A stretch of DNA of 6,446 bases from Bacillota bacterium (GCA_023423335.1 JAFAFU010000055.1:1-6446), one strand, 5' to 3'; numbered from the stretch's first letter, positions 1 through 6,058 are shown. Notes: generated by a model not told the origin, from the sequence alone. Made by a program: numbers and translations.

Positions 1-805
1 TCATAGAGATGCTGAAAGTCTTGGAGTCGATGGAGCGCATGAACATCGCCAGCATTCCTCCGGCCACCGCGGAGAAGAAGGAGCCTATGAAGAAGGAGAG
101 CTGTTTATGCTTAAACAGATTGATGCCCATTGCTTCCGCGGCGATTTCGTCCTCACGGATGGCTTTAAAGGCACGGCCGTAGGTGCTGCGGACCAGTAAA
201 ATCATAAAGGCGATACAGACAGCCGCAATTGCAAAGGTCTGGGGCAGGGAAGAAAAACCCTTGATGCTTTTCAGACCATAGGAACCGTTTGTTATTTTAT
301 CCATCTGAGGACTGGAGATGACCGCACGCATTATCTCGGAAAAGCCCAGGGTAGCAATCGCCAGATAATCACTCTTAAGGCGAAGGACGGGAATACCGAT
401 CAGGGCTGCAAATAATGCCGCAACCAATCCGCCGGCAATTAAAGCCGCATAAGGAATCAGTGCCTGAGTCCAGGCAGGGCCGGATTCCAGCCAGGCCTTA
501 AAGCCGCTGATCACCGGAGAGACGCCTTTGATGTAATAAACTCCGGCGATACTGTCATTCGGGATCAGGAAAATTGCCGTCACATAGGCACCGATCGCCA
601 TGAAGCCTGCCTGTCCCAGGGAGAATAATCCGGTGAAGCCGGTTACCAGGTTCATGGAGACAGCAACCACTGCCAGGATAATGCCTTTTTGCAATACGGT
701 GTAAGCCATTCCATACTGGGCTTTGTTCGAGTCAAGGAAAAACAATAAGGCAATGACAAGAAGAGCAAGTATGGAAGAATAAGCTAATTTTTTTGATTTA
801 TTCAT
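1..805 (-). CDS. livM: LivM-type ABC transporter permease, C-terminus cut off by window edge
   Basis: Inner-membrane permease subunit of a branched-chain amino acid type ABC importer; it pairs with LivH to form the translocation pore. The frame is open from ATG at 803-805 to the left edge (268 codons, no stop), so the C-terminus is missing; the family is usually about 300 residues or longer. The first about 25 residues are a hydrophobic helix after MNKSKK. The family motif TGLFSLGQAGFMAIGAY lies at about 58-74. The cytoplasmic EAA-like loop that contacts the ATPase, RAFKAIREDEIAAEAMGIN, is at about 211-229. The start is fixed by GGAGGT (minus strand, 810-815) four bases upstream. The gene begins 19 bases after the livH stop, so the two are surely co-transcribed. 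LivG and LivF ATPases would be expected to the left. Family assignment is firm; the substrate is not shown by the sequence. Confidence 0.93.
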   Translation of the reverse strand, partial: MNKSKKLAYSSILALLVIALLFFLDSNKAQYGMAYTVLQKGIILAVVAVSMNLVTGFTGLFSLGQAGFMAIGAYVTAIFLIPNDSIAGVYYIKGVSPVISGFKAWLESGPAWTQALIPYAALIAGGLVAALFAALIGIPVLRLKSDYLAIATLGFSEIMRAVISSPQMDKITNGSYGLKSIKGFSSLPQTFAIAAVCIAFMILLVRSTYGRAFKAIREDEIAAEAMGINLFKHKQLSFFIGSFFSAVAGGMLAMFMRSIDSKTFSISM

Positions 806-809
806 ATTT

Positions 810-815
810 ACCTCC
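810..815 (-). promoter_or_regulatory. Ribosome binding site of livM
   Basis: GGAGGT on the minus strand, four bases before the ATG at 805. It lies in the 19-base gap between livH and livM and fixes the livM start. Confidence 0.8.
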
Positions 816-824
816 ACATCCTTC

Positions 825-1706
825 CTAAACCTTGTCTATGTTTTTCTCGCCAAACAGACCTGTCGGACGGAATAACAAAATGATAATTAATAAAATAAAA
901 GTAAATGCATCACTGAAGGTGGAATATCCGAAAGCAACCAGGAAGGTCTCACAAAGACCGATGATAAATCCGCCGACCACCGCACCGGGAATGCTTCCGA
1001 TACCACCGAGAACTGCTGCCACGAAGCATTTTAAGCCGGGCAGGGTACCGGAAAAGGGCGTGACGGACATACGGTCCGTAAAATAAAGAATGGAGCCGAC
1101 AGCCGCCAGAAAAGAACCGATCACAAAGGTTTTGCTGATCGTGCTGTTCAGGCGGATACCCATCAGCTGCGCGGTTTCAAAATCCTTCGATACCGCACGC
1201 ATCGCCATACCGGTTTTCGTATGGTTAATCAGAAACATCAGACCGATTACCAACAGGATGGTTAGTATAGGTGTAATAAAGGTAACCAAAGAGGCGGACA
1301 CGCTGCCTATCTGGAATATTTTCTTAAGGAAAGGGATCTCCGGGTACGCACGGGGCAGAGCGGTGAACAGGTACGTAGCCAGATTCTGAATCAAATAGGA
1401 TACACCGATTGCAGAAATCATAATTGACATACGCGGGGCAGAGCGAAGGGGCTTATAAGCTACACGCTCGATCACCACACCCAGGATGATCGTCAGGATG
1501 CACACCATGGGAATAGCAACCTGCCATGGAAAACTGACCATGGAAAAGATCATGAAATAACCCGCCATCATAAAGATATCACCATGCGCAAAGTTAATCA
1601 GGCGGAGAATACCATAAACCATAGTGTATCCAATGGCGATCAATGCATAGGCTCCGCCAAGGGATATTCCGGTTAAGGTATGTTGGAAAAAGGTTGTTAA
1701 CGTCAT
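825..1706 (-). CDS. livH: LivH-type ABC transporter permease
   Basis: Integral membrane permease of the branched-chain amino acid type ABC importer and partner of LivM. The protein is 293 residues, the normal length for LivH. Recognisable segments are ALIAIGYTMVYGILRLINFA (about 21-40) running into HGDIFMMAGY; the cytoplasmic EAA-like coupling loop at about 170-190, RAVSKDFETAQLMGIRLN; the Gly-rich segment AAVLGGIGSIPGAVVGG at about 230-246; and the typical end LLFRPTGLFGE at 277-287. About eight hydrophobic segments are visible. I start at ATG 1706 (MTLTTFFQ) because GGAGGA at 1713-1718 sits six bases upstream. An in-frame ATG at 1724 would add MFGGHL, but those codons are the ribosome binding site itself. 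It follows the binding-protein gene after about 280 bases containing hairpins and leads directly into livM. Confidence 0.95.
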   Translation of the reverse strand: MTLTTFFQHTLTGISLGGAYALIAIGYTMVYGILRLINFAHGDIFMMAGYFMIFSMVSFPWQVAIPMVCILTIILGVVIERVAYKPLRSAPRMSIMISAIGVSYLIQNLATYLFTALPRAYPEIPFLKKIFQIGSVSASLVTFITPILTILLVIGLMFLINHTKTGMAMRAVSKDFETAQLMGIRLNSTISKTFVIGSFLAAVGSILYFTDRMSVTPFSGTLPGLKCFVAAVLGGIGSIPGAVVGGFIIGLCETFLVAFGYSTFSDAFTFILLIIILLFRPTGLFGEKNIDKV

Positions 1707-1712
1707 GAGATG

Positions 1713-1718
1713 TCCTCC
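1713..1718 (-). promoter_or_regulatory. Ribosome binding site that decides the livH start
   Basis: GGAGGA on the minus strand, six bases before ATG 1706. It lies inside the coding frame that would result from the upstream ATG at 1724, which argues against that longer start. Confidence 0.75.
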
Positions 1719-1864
1719 AAACATTCAGGTACTTATTTATAATGGTAGATCGTGTGAAAATAAAAAGCTATTTTCATAGATTGAATTGATGCATGCGAGT
1801 AGGTCGTACGCATGGACATTAGGATAAAACAGCTTGTACAATACGAAGTATAGCTGCAATAGAA

Positions 1865-1894
1865 AAGCTGCCATAGCTTTCCGGAAGGCAGCCT
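1865..1894 (-). terminator. Hairpin with U-rich tail between livK and livH, possible partial terminator
   Basis: Read on the minus strand, AGGCTGCC (1894-1887) pairs with GGCAGCTT (1872-1865) through eight pairs, including one G.U pair, around a 14-base loop that contains TTCCGGAA. It is followed by TTCTATT, giving TTTTCTATT overall. This resembles a modest intrinsic terminator about 90 bases after the binding-protein stop. A leaky terminator here would give more binding protein than permease, as is usual for such importers. The loop is large and the U run is interrupted, so efficiency is uncertain. Confidence 0.45.
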
Positions 1895-1927
1895 GCTATC
1901 ATTCGTTCCTACCGGTTATGGGTAACT

Positions 1928-1943
1928 GCCGGTAAAATCCGGC
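1928..1943 (-). other. Small inverted repeat GCCGG/CCGGC, alternative to a neighbouring hairpin
   Basis: GCCGG (1928-1932) and CCGGC (1939-1943) form a five-pair stem with a six-base loop. An overlapping inverted repeat, ACCGG (1911-1915) with CCGGT (1929-1933), uses the same middle segment, so only one of the two can form at a time. Both stems are short. Confidence 0.35.
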
Positions 1944-1970
1944 GGAAGCCCCCCGAAATGGAGAGCTTCC
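1944..1970 (-). other. Stable 11-pair hairpin just after the livK stop
   Basis: On the minus-strand RNA, GGAAGCUCUCC pairs with GGGGGGCUUCC around the five-base loop AUUUC. Two of the pairs are G.U, so on the plus strand they become C/A mismatches; the hairpin is therefore better formed in the liv transcript. It starts 14 bases after the stop codon and has no U run behind it. A role in protecting the 3' end of the binding-protein mRNA is an inference. Confidence 0.6.
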
Positions 1971-1984
1971 TCCGAAACAATTTT

Positions 1985-3160
1985 TTATTCAACTGTAACA
2001 GTTTTTAAGAACTTGAAATCTCCGCTTTCCACGGTTTTGATGAAGGCCATATCTTTATTGGCATCACCGTTCTGATCGAAGGAGATGGAACCGGTAACAC
2101 CGTCAATTTTTACATTTACCAAAGCATCGCGGATTGCTGTAGAATCGGTAGATTTCGCCTGCTTGATAGCTTCGATTGCACAAAGATATGCATCATAGCC
2201 GAGAGCAGATACCGCAGGGATAATCTCGGACTGTTTATTCTCTTTCAGATATTCTTTAAAGCCGGTTATGAAAGAAGAAGCTTCGTCCGTTGCAGGATCG
2301 CCTTCATCGAAGAAGGTGGAGATAACGATACCCTCCGCATGTTCACCTGCATTTTCAATAATCGTGGAATTCTCCCAGGTGTCTCCCGCCATAATGGTAG
2401 CGGTTATTCCAAGCTCTCTTGCCTGCTTGATAATCAGCGGGGCGGTAGCGATGGAAGAAGGAGCAAAGATAACATCCGGGTTAGTCTCCTTAACATTGGT
2501 TAAGATGGCTTTAAAATCAGTCTGGTTTGTCTGGAACTGTTCCTCGCTTACGATGGAAGCATCGCCGGCAAGTCCCTTGAAAGCGGTTACGAAGAAGCTG
2601 CCAAGTCCTGAAGAATAGTCATCTCCCAGCTGTGTGATAACAGCAGCGGTCTTAGCCTCAGACTGGTAAGCGTAATTTGCCATTACGGTGCCCTGGAAAG
2701 GGTCCAGGAAGCATACACGGAAATAATAATCGTTACCGAGGGTTACCTGAGGATTCGTGCAGGATGCACCGATGGCAGGAACCTTGGCTTCTTTGAAGAT
2801 TTCACCGGCTGCGATGGATACACCGGAACCATAGGAGCCTAAAACTACTTTAACATCAGAACTGATTAAGCTCTGTGCGGCACTGACTGCCTCTGTCTTG
2901 TCACTCTTATTGTCAACTTCGACCAATTCGATTTTGTATGTATCTCCATTGATCTCAACCGTAGGGTATACCTTATTGGCATATCGTATTCCAAGTACTT
3001 CCTGGTAACCGCCGCCGCCATTTTCACCGGTCATCGGTTCAAATACGCCAATCTTGATTACCTTTTCTCCGCCTTCACTCTTTGGCTTGCTGCCGCAGGC
3101 TGATAATAAACCGGCAGCTAAACTCAGGCACAGTGCCAGGGCTATTAGCTTACGTTTCAT
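1985..3160 (-). CDS. livK: Branched-chain amino acid type ABC transporter substrate-binding lipoprotein
   Basis: Extracellular solute-binding lipoprotein (Leu/Ile/Val-binding, type I periplasmic-binding fold) that delivers ligand to LivHM. The protein is 391 residues, normal for the family. A signal peptide MKRKLIALALCLSLAAGLLS leads to the lipobox LLSAC, with Cys22 as the lipidation site, then a Ser/Lys/Gly-rich linker. The first strand KVIKIGVFEPMTG is at 33-44; the ligand-cleft segments LGSYGSG (107-113) and IGASCTNP (130-137) follow, then YYFRVCFLDPFQGTVMANY at 145-163; the last lobe ends near 391. I start at ATG 3160 because AGGAGG at 3168-3173 lies seven bases upstream. An in-frame ATG at 3199 would place 13 extra residues, including the ribosome binding site, before the signal peptide. 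It is the first gene of the liv cluster, with its own promoter. Family members also bind amides, urea or aromatic compounds, so the ligand is open. The symbol is by family; livJ would do equally well. Confidence 0.94.
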   Translation of the reverse strand: MKRKLIALALCLSLAAGLLSACGSKPKSEGGEKVIKIGVFEPMTGENGGGGYQEVLGIRYANKVYPTVEINGDTYKIELVEVDNKSDKTEAVSAAQSLISSDVKVVLGSYGSGVSIAAGEIFKEAKVPAIGASCTNPQVTLGNDYYFRVCFLDPFQGTVMANYAYQSEAKTAAVITQLGDDYSSGLGSFFVTAFKGLAGDASIVSEEQFQTNQTDFKAILTNVKETNPDVIFAPSSIATAPLIIKQARELGITATIMAGDTWENSTIIENAGEHAEGIVISTFFDEGDPATDEASSFITGFKEYLKENKQSEIIPAVSALGYDAYLCAIEAIKQAKSTDSTAIRDALVNVKIDGVTGSISFDQNGDANKDMAFIKTVESGDFKFLKTVTVE

Positions 3161-3167
3161 AAAACAT

Positions 3168-3173
3168 CCTCCT
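3168..3173 (-). promoter_or_regulatory. Ribosome binding site that decides the livK start
   Basis: AGGAGG on the minus strand (within GAGGAGGAT), seven bases before ATG 3160. It selects the start directly in front of the signal peptide rather than the ATG at 3199. Confidence 0.8.
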
Positions 3174-3197
3174 CGTTGATTGTTCATCGTCTCTAAC

Positions 3198-3217
3198 ATA
3201 AAGACATGTGTCTTTAT
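3198..3217 (-). promoter_or_regulatory. Operator-like 9-2-9 palindrome at the livK transcription start
   Basis: ATAAAGACA and TGTCTTTAT form two perfect nine-base arms separated by two bases (20 bp in all). It begins about three bases downstream of the predicted livK start point, a usual place for a repressor site. It could instead act in RNA as a hairpin, but a two-base gap is too tight for a loop without losing the inner pairs, so a dimeric DNA-binding protein fits better. I do not recognise the consensus of a named regulator. Confidence 0.55.
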
Positions 3218-3226
3218 ATAGTAGTC

Positions 3227-3255
3227 AGTATATCACTGTGAGGGGTTAAAATCAA
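3227..3255 (-). promoter_or_regulatory. Sigma-A type promoter of the liv genes
   Basis: On the minus strand, -35 TTGATT (3255-3250), a 17-base spacer, and -10 TATACT (3232-3227). The elements are close to the consensus and the spacing is optimal. The predicted start point is near 3220, giving a leader of about 60 bases to ATG 3160. Confidence 0.7.
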
Positions 3256-3296
3256 TAAATAGTTTCTTTTTTAACTAAGTTTGCATAAGGGAAGTG

Positions 3297-3470
3297 ATGG
3301 CAGCTATGGAGATTGTATGCCGCATAACTTGCCATATTAAATGCATTGATGACATAAGATTGCAGATGGACAGTAAACATTCGCTATTTTCCGAATATAT
3401 TGAACTAAGATACGCGAATTTACGACAATGGGAATACAGCCTTCATTCAGAGCAAAGCCAGCATACATAG
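3297..3470 (+). CDS. Possible small ORF of 57 codons just before the dehydratase gene
   Basis: The frame starts ATG GCA GCT ATG at 3297 and ends TAG at 3468-3470, four bases before ATG 3475 of the next gene. A partial ribosome binding site, AAGGGAAG, lies just upstream. The predicted product is soluble and mixed in charge, with five acidic-aromatic stretches such as SLFSEYIELRYANLRQWEY near 29-47; it has three Cys (residues 8, 12 and 16) and no signal peptide or membrane helix. I do not recognise it. If translated, it would explain how ATG 3475, which has no ribosome binding site of its own, could be used by translational coupling. It may equally be a chance open frame: there is no clear promoter before it, and 57 codons is short. 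Confidence 0.25.
   Translation: MAAMEIVCRITCHIKCIDDIRLQMDSKHSLFSEYIELRYANLRQWEYSLHSEQSQHT
3329..3358 (+). promoter_or_regulatory. Weak candidate promoter for the dehydratase gene
   Basis: TTGCCA (3329-3334), an 18-base spacer, and CATAAG (3353-3358). The -35 matches five of six consensus bases and the -10 four of six. It is the best plus-strand match I found before the gene, and would leave a leader of about 110 bases. If the 57-codon ORF is real, this site lies inside it. Confidence 0.25.
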
Positions 3471-3474
3471 CAGA

Positions 3475-5367
3475 ATGTCGGAGGTGACTAAGGGGGCTAA
3501 TGAATTGAAACTGAGCAGGTATCGGAAAGAGATCGTATTTATACTGGATTTATTTATTATTTTATTTGTCAGTATTGCTCTGTTTTGCACCTTTCCGGAT
3601 AGCATCGGAATCAGCAGAGAAAATCCAATGGTATTATTCCGGCATCTGGTGCTTTTGATCTTATGCGGAGCTATTGCGCAATACTTTTTTAAAACCTATG
3701 ACAGCCTGTGGAGATATGCGCAAAGCAAGGAGTATTTAATGCTTCTTCTTGGCGGAATCACCGGATATCTGGGTTTCCTTATATTTGACTATTACATGGT
3801 GGACGGTGCGGTTCCCTTACTGTTTACCATGACGATATATTCTGACTCACTGATCGGGATGCTGATAATGCGTTTATGCTACCGGCAATACCGGAAAAAA
3901 ACCCGTACGATTGTGCTGAAGGACAGAGTTCCTGTAGCGATTATAGGTGCAGGAGAAGCAGGAGTAAAGCTGCTGGAGGAAGTGATGAGCAATCCCAACA
4001 GCAGATATGCCCCTATATGCTTAATTGACGACAGTATTGAGAAAATTGGGAAACGAATTCACAACATAGAAGTTCGCGGACCCTTAAATCGTTTGGAAAA
4101 AGTCCTTATGGATACGCAGGTAAAGGAGGCTGTGATTGCAATTCCCAATCTGAAGGCCGAAAAGCAGAAAACCATTATGGACATCTGCGCAAAAATGAAA
4201 TGCAGAGTCCAGATCCTGCCGGATACCCTGGCAATACTTCAGGGGGATGAGGAGCACAGCCTTTGGAACAGAGTCAGGGAAATCCGGATTGAGGAGCTGC
4301 TTGGCAGAGAGCAGATTGACATGAAGGAGGAGGCCATAGAGAATTTTCTGTATCAAAAGGTTGTAATGGTCACCGGAGGAGGAGGCTCCATCGGTTCAGA
4401 GCTTTGCAGGCAGATCGCCAAGGTAAGACCAAAGACCCTGATTGTCATGGATATCTATGAGAACAGTGCGTATGAGATACAGCAGGAGCTGATTGGGAAG
4501 TATGGGGATCAGCTGGACATCCGGATCGAGATTGCCTCCGTCCGCGATAAGAGGAAGGTATACCGGCTGTTACAGCGTTACCGGCCGAATATCATTTTTC
4601 ATGCGGCGGCCCATAAGCACGTACCATTAATGGAGGATTGCCCGGAGGAGGCGATTATTAATAATATATTCGGAACTTATCATATGGTCAAGGCCGCTGA
4701 TTATTATAAGGTAGAAAAGTTTGTACTCATTTCCACGGATAAGGCAGTGAATCCAACCAATATCATGGGTGCCAGCAAACGGTTCTGTGAGATGATATTG
4801 CAGAGTATGAAGGAGAACAGCAGGACGGAGTTTGTAGCCGTGCGATTCGGTAATGTTCTCGGCTCTAACGGCTCGGTGATTCCATTGTTCCAAAAACAGA
4901 TTGCGCACGGCGGACCGGTCACGATAACCGATAAGAGGATTGTCCGTTTCTTCATGACCATATCAGAAGCAGTACAGCTGGTACTGCAGGCAGGCTATAT
5001 GGCCAACAGCTCGGAGGTGTATGTGCTGGATATGGGGGAACCGGTGAAAATCCTTGAGCTGGCGGAGAACATGATCCGCTTGTCCGGATACGTGCCCTAT
5101 ACGGAGATACCGATTATAGAAACAGGACTTCGCCCCGGAGAGAAGCTGTATGAGGAATTATTGCTAAACAGTGAAGAGCTTATCGCAACGGCAAATCAAA
5201 AAATATTTATAGAGAAGCAAAAGAGTATCTCCCAAAGAGAATTAATGAAGAAGATGAAGCTGCTAAGCAAGGCTCTTAAGACACAATCCATACCGGAAAT
5301 TAAGAAGATTATGAAGCAGGTGGTTCCAACCTACAGAGATCCGGAAGAGGTGAATAATAGAAAATAA
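3475..5367 (+). CDS. Membrane-bound nucleotide-sugar 4,6-dehydratase, CapD/WbpM/EpsC family
   Basis: Polysaccharide biosynthesis enzyme; family members convert UDP-GlcNAc (or a close relative) to the 4-keto-6-deoxy sugar for capsule, exopolysaccharide or glycan synthesis. At 630 residues it is full length. Four membrane helices lie at about 19-39, 55-72, 86-106 and 113-132. Next comes a first Rossmann-like domain with GAGEAG at 158-163, then the catalytic extended-SDR domain with TGGGGSIG at 300-307, HAAAHKHVPLME at 376-387, STDKAVNPTNIMGASK at 420-435, RFGNVLGSNG at 457-466 and GLRPGEKLYEELL at 551-563. The catalytic Tyr position is Met431 (Ser-Met-Lys, as in long WbpM-type enzymes). The start is uncertain: ATG 3475 lacks a ribosome binding site, while TTG 3505 has AAGGGGG eight bases upstream and would give 620 residues. 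No sugar-transferase genes adjoin it here. Exact substrate unknown. Confidence 0.93.
   Translation: MSEVTKGANELKLSRYRKEIVFILDLFIILFVSIALFCTFPDSIGISRENPMVLFRHLVLLILCGAIAQYFFKTYDSLWRYAQSKEYLMLLLGGITGYLGFLIFDYYMVDGAVPLLFTMTIYSDSLIGMLIMRLCYRQYRKKTRTIVLKDRVPVAIIGAGEAGVKLLEEVMSNPNSRYAPICLIDDSIEKIGKRIHNIEVRGPLNRLEKVLMDTQVKEAVIAIPNLKAEKQKTIMDICAKMKCRVQILPDTLAILQGDEEHSLWNRVREIRIEELLGREQIDMKEEAIENFLYQKVVMVTGGGGSIGSELCRQIAKVRPKTLIVMDIYENSAYEIQQELIGKYGDQLDIRIEIASVRDKRKVYRLLQRYRPNIIFHAAAHKHVPLMEDCPEEAIINNIFGTYHMVKAADYYKVEKFVLISTDKAVNPTNIMGASKRFCEMILQSMKENSRTEFVAVRFGNVLGSNGSVIPLFQKQIAHGGPVTITDKRIVRFFMTISEAVQLVLQAGYMANSSEVYVLDMGEPVKILELAENMIRLSGYVPYTEIPIIETGLRPGEKLYEELLLNSEELIATANQKIFIEKQKSISQRELMKKMKLLSKALKTQSIPEIKKIMKQVVPTYRDPEEVNNRK
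3490..3496 (+). promoter_or_regulatory. Ribosome binding site favouring a TTG start at 3505
   Basis: AAGGGGG pairs with the 16S tail with one G.U and lies eight bases before in-frame TTG 3505. A second Shine-Dalgarno-like match, GGAGGTGA, lies just upstream at 3480-3487. Both lie inside the coding frame if ATG 3475 is used. Confidence 0.4.
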
Positions 5368-5419
5368 AGGATGGAGAGGTTCGGCCTGTTCGGAAGTCCG
5401 GTCTCTCCATTTCCTTTAT
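5364..5419. terminator. Bidirectional terminator between convergent genes
   Basis: ATGGAGAG (5371-5378) pairs with CTCTCCAT (5403-5410). After a two-base bulge, ATAAAGG (5364-5370) pairs with CCTTTAT (5413-5419), giving 15 pairs around a 24-base loop. The dehydratase stop codon (5365-5367) is inside the stem. On the plus strand the tail is only moderately U-rich. On the minus strand the stem is followed by TTTCTATTATTC, so it should terminate the small membrane-protein gene well. Confidence 0.75.
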
Positions 5420-5471
5420 CACGGGCAAATTACGATTATTTCAATTCTATGGATTATGCTGCTGTGAGTGC

Positions 5472-5822
5472 TTAGACGCCCGGTCTGTCAATCAAAAACG
5501 ACCGTCTTCGAATCCAGAAATATAATCTCCGGATTAATCCATAGATAACTCCCAGGATAATATTAATTAAGATACTAAGCAGGATATAGTTCCTTGTAAA
5601 GCTTAGGCAGCCAAATTCAAAAATCAATTCTGCGATAGTAAAAATATCTTTGAAGAAATAAAGGCCGGTTATCATAATAACAAAGGTTGATAAATCCAAA
5701 ATCAGAGCCATCGTAATTTGAATCTCGGTCGTGAAACGGGCTGCTATGCTATAGGCTAAGGCACCGATCAGACCGGGGACCAATAACGCAAGAAACAATT
5801 GAAAGAACTGAAGAGCTTCCAT
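5472..5822 (-). CDS. Small membrane protein of unknown function
   Basis: A 116-residue protein that I do not recognise. Three hydrophobic segments are visible at about 5-28 (FFQLFLALLVPGLIGALAYS), 36-58 and 78-98. A strongly basic tail follows, with RRL at 98-100 and RRR at 105-107, so the C-terminus should be cytoplasmic and the N-terminus outside. The first helix contains VPG, then a small-residue run (GLIGALA); a single acidic-rich turn, FTIAELIFEFG, separates the second and third helices. I start at ATG 5822 (MEALQFF) because AAAGGAGA at 5828-5835 sits five bases upstream. The frame stays open to an ATG at 5966, but that stretch is very AT-rich and has no ribosome binding site at its start. 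The gene stands alone, convergent with the dehydratase and sharing its terminator. Holin-like or transporter-accessory roles cannot be told apart from sequence. Confidence 0.75.
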   Translation of the reverse strand: MEALQFFQLFLALLVPGLIGALAYSIAARFTTEIQITMALILDLSTFVIMITGLYFFKDIFTIAELIFEFGCLSFTRNYILLSILINIILGVIYGLIRRLYFWIRRRSFLIDRPGV

Positions 5823-5827
5823 AAAAA

Positions 5828-5835
5828 TCTCCTTT
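5828..5835 (-). promoter_or_regulatory. Ribosome binding site that decides the start of the small membrane protein
   Basis: AAAGGAGA on the minus strand, five bases before ATG 5822. It supports the 116-residue product over the 164-residue reading from 5966. Confidence 0.75.
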
Positions 5836-5841
5836 CTGAAT

Positions 5842-5870
5842 ATAATCTTATGTAATATAAAATATGACAA
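5842..5870 (-). promoter_or_regulatory. Candidate proximal promoter of the small membrane protein gene
   Basis: On the minus strand, TTGTCA (5870-5865), a 17-base spacer, then GATTAT (5847-5842). The -35 matches five of six consensus bases. The start point would fall near the ribosome binding site, giving a leader of only about 13 bases, which lowers confidence. Confidence 0.25.
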
Positions 5871-6028
5871 TAGGTTGCATAATGTTACAGCGTTTATCCA
5901 TTCTTGGCAGGATTTTAAAAAAATAATATACATAAAAATATTATGTAAATTTAATTCAGGCATCAAAAGCCAATTTAAAAATATGGTTCACCAATTTGCA
6001 CAATTTAGACAGTAATAGCATGATACAA

Positions 6029-6058
6029 AATATAGTTCGTGAATGTACAAATTGACAA
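6029..6058 (-). promoter_or_regulatory. Candidate distal promoter of the small membrane protein gene
   Basis: On the minus strand, TTGTCA (6058-6053), an 18-base spacer, then TATATT (6034-6029). Each element matches five of six consensus bases. The leader to ATG 5822 would be about 200 bases. The site lies just downstream, in that direction, of the long hairpin, as expected for a promoter after a terminator. Confidence 0.35.

Larger units (their letters stand above)
3161..3474. other. Divergent intergenic region between livK and the dehydratase gene
   Basis: The livK promoter and palindrome occupy the left 95 bases. The rest holds a candidate 57-codon ORF on the plus strand (3297-3470) and a weak plus-strand promoter match at 3329-3358. 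Otherwise I see only a short palindrome, TATGCCGCATA at 3316-3326, and no RNA gene. Confidence 0.6.

Noticed and set aside
832..1389. Two plus-strand open frames inside livH
   Set aside because: They are shadows of a strongly recognisable livH frame, with no family features of their own.
1707..1724. Upstream ATG for livH adding MFGGHL
   Set aside because: These codons contain the GGAGGA ribosome binding site of the better-placed ATG at 1706.
1725..1765. Possible livH promoter with TATAAA near 1736-1741
   Set aside because: No -35 element at a suitable distance matches the consensus well enough; low-complexity AT-rich DNA gives such -10 matches by chance.
1792..1814. Inverted repeat CATGCG ... 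CGCATG upstream of livH
   Set aside because: Six-base arms separated by 11 bases with no clear promoter beside them; too weak to call an operator.
1818..1908. 27-codon minus-strand frame after AGGAACGA between livK and livH
   Set aside because: It crosses the putative terminator, is very short and has only a weak ribosome binding site; chance is the simpler explanation.
2268..2618. Plus-strand open frame inside livK
   Set aside because: Antisense shadow of the binding-protein gene.
3161..3199. Upstream ATG for livK adding 13 residues
   Set aside because: It would put the ribosome binding site inside the gene and place extra residues before a complete lipoprotein signal peptide; it also lies within the operator-like palindrome and lacks its own ribosome binding site.
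4084..4961. Three minus-strand open frames inside the dehydratase gene
   Set aside because: All lie antisense to conserved Rossmann and SDR motifs and have no recognisable features.
5823..5966. 48-residue N-terminal extension of the small membrane protein
   Set aside because: The stretch is very AT-rich, has no ribosome binding site at 5966 and covers the candidate proximal promoter; ATG 5822 has a strong site.
5971..6006. Three copies of CAATTT in AT-rich intergenic DNA
   Set aside because: Six-base matches with irregular spacing (21 and 9 bases) are expected by chance in AT-rich sequence; not a CRISPR or iteron array.
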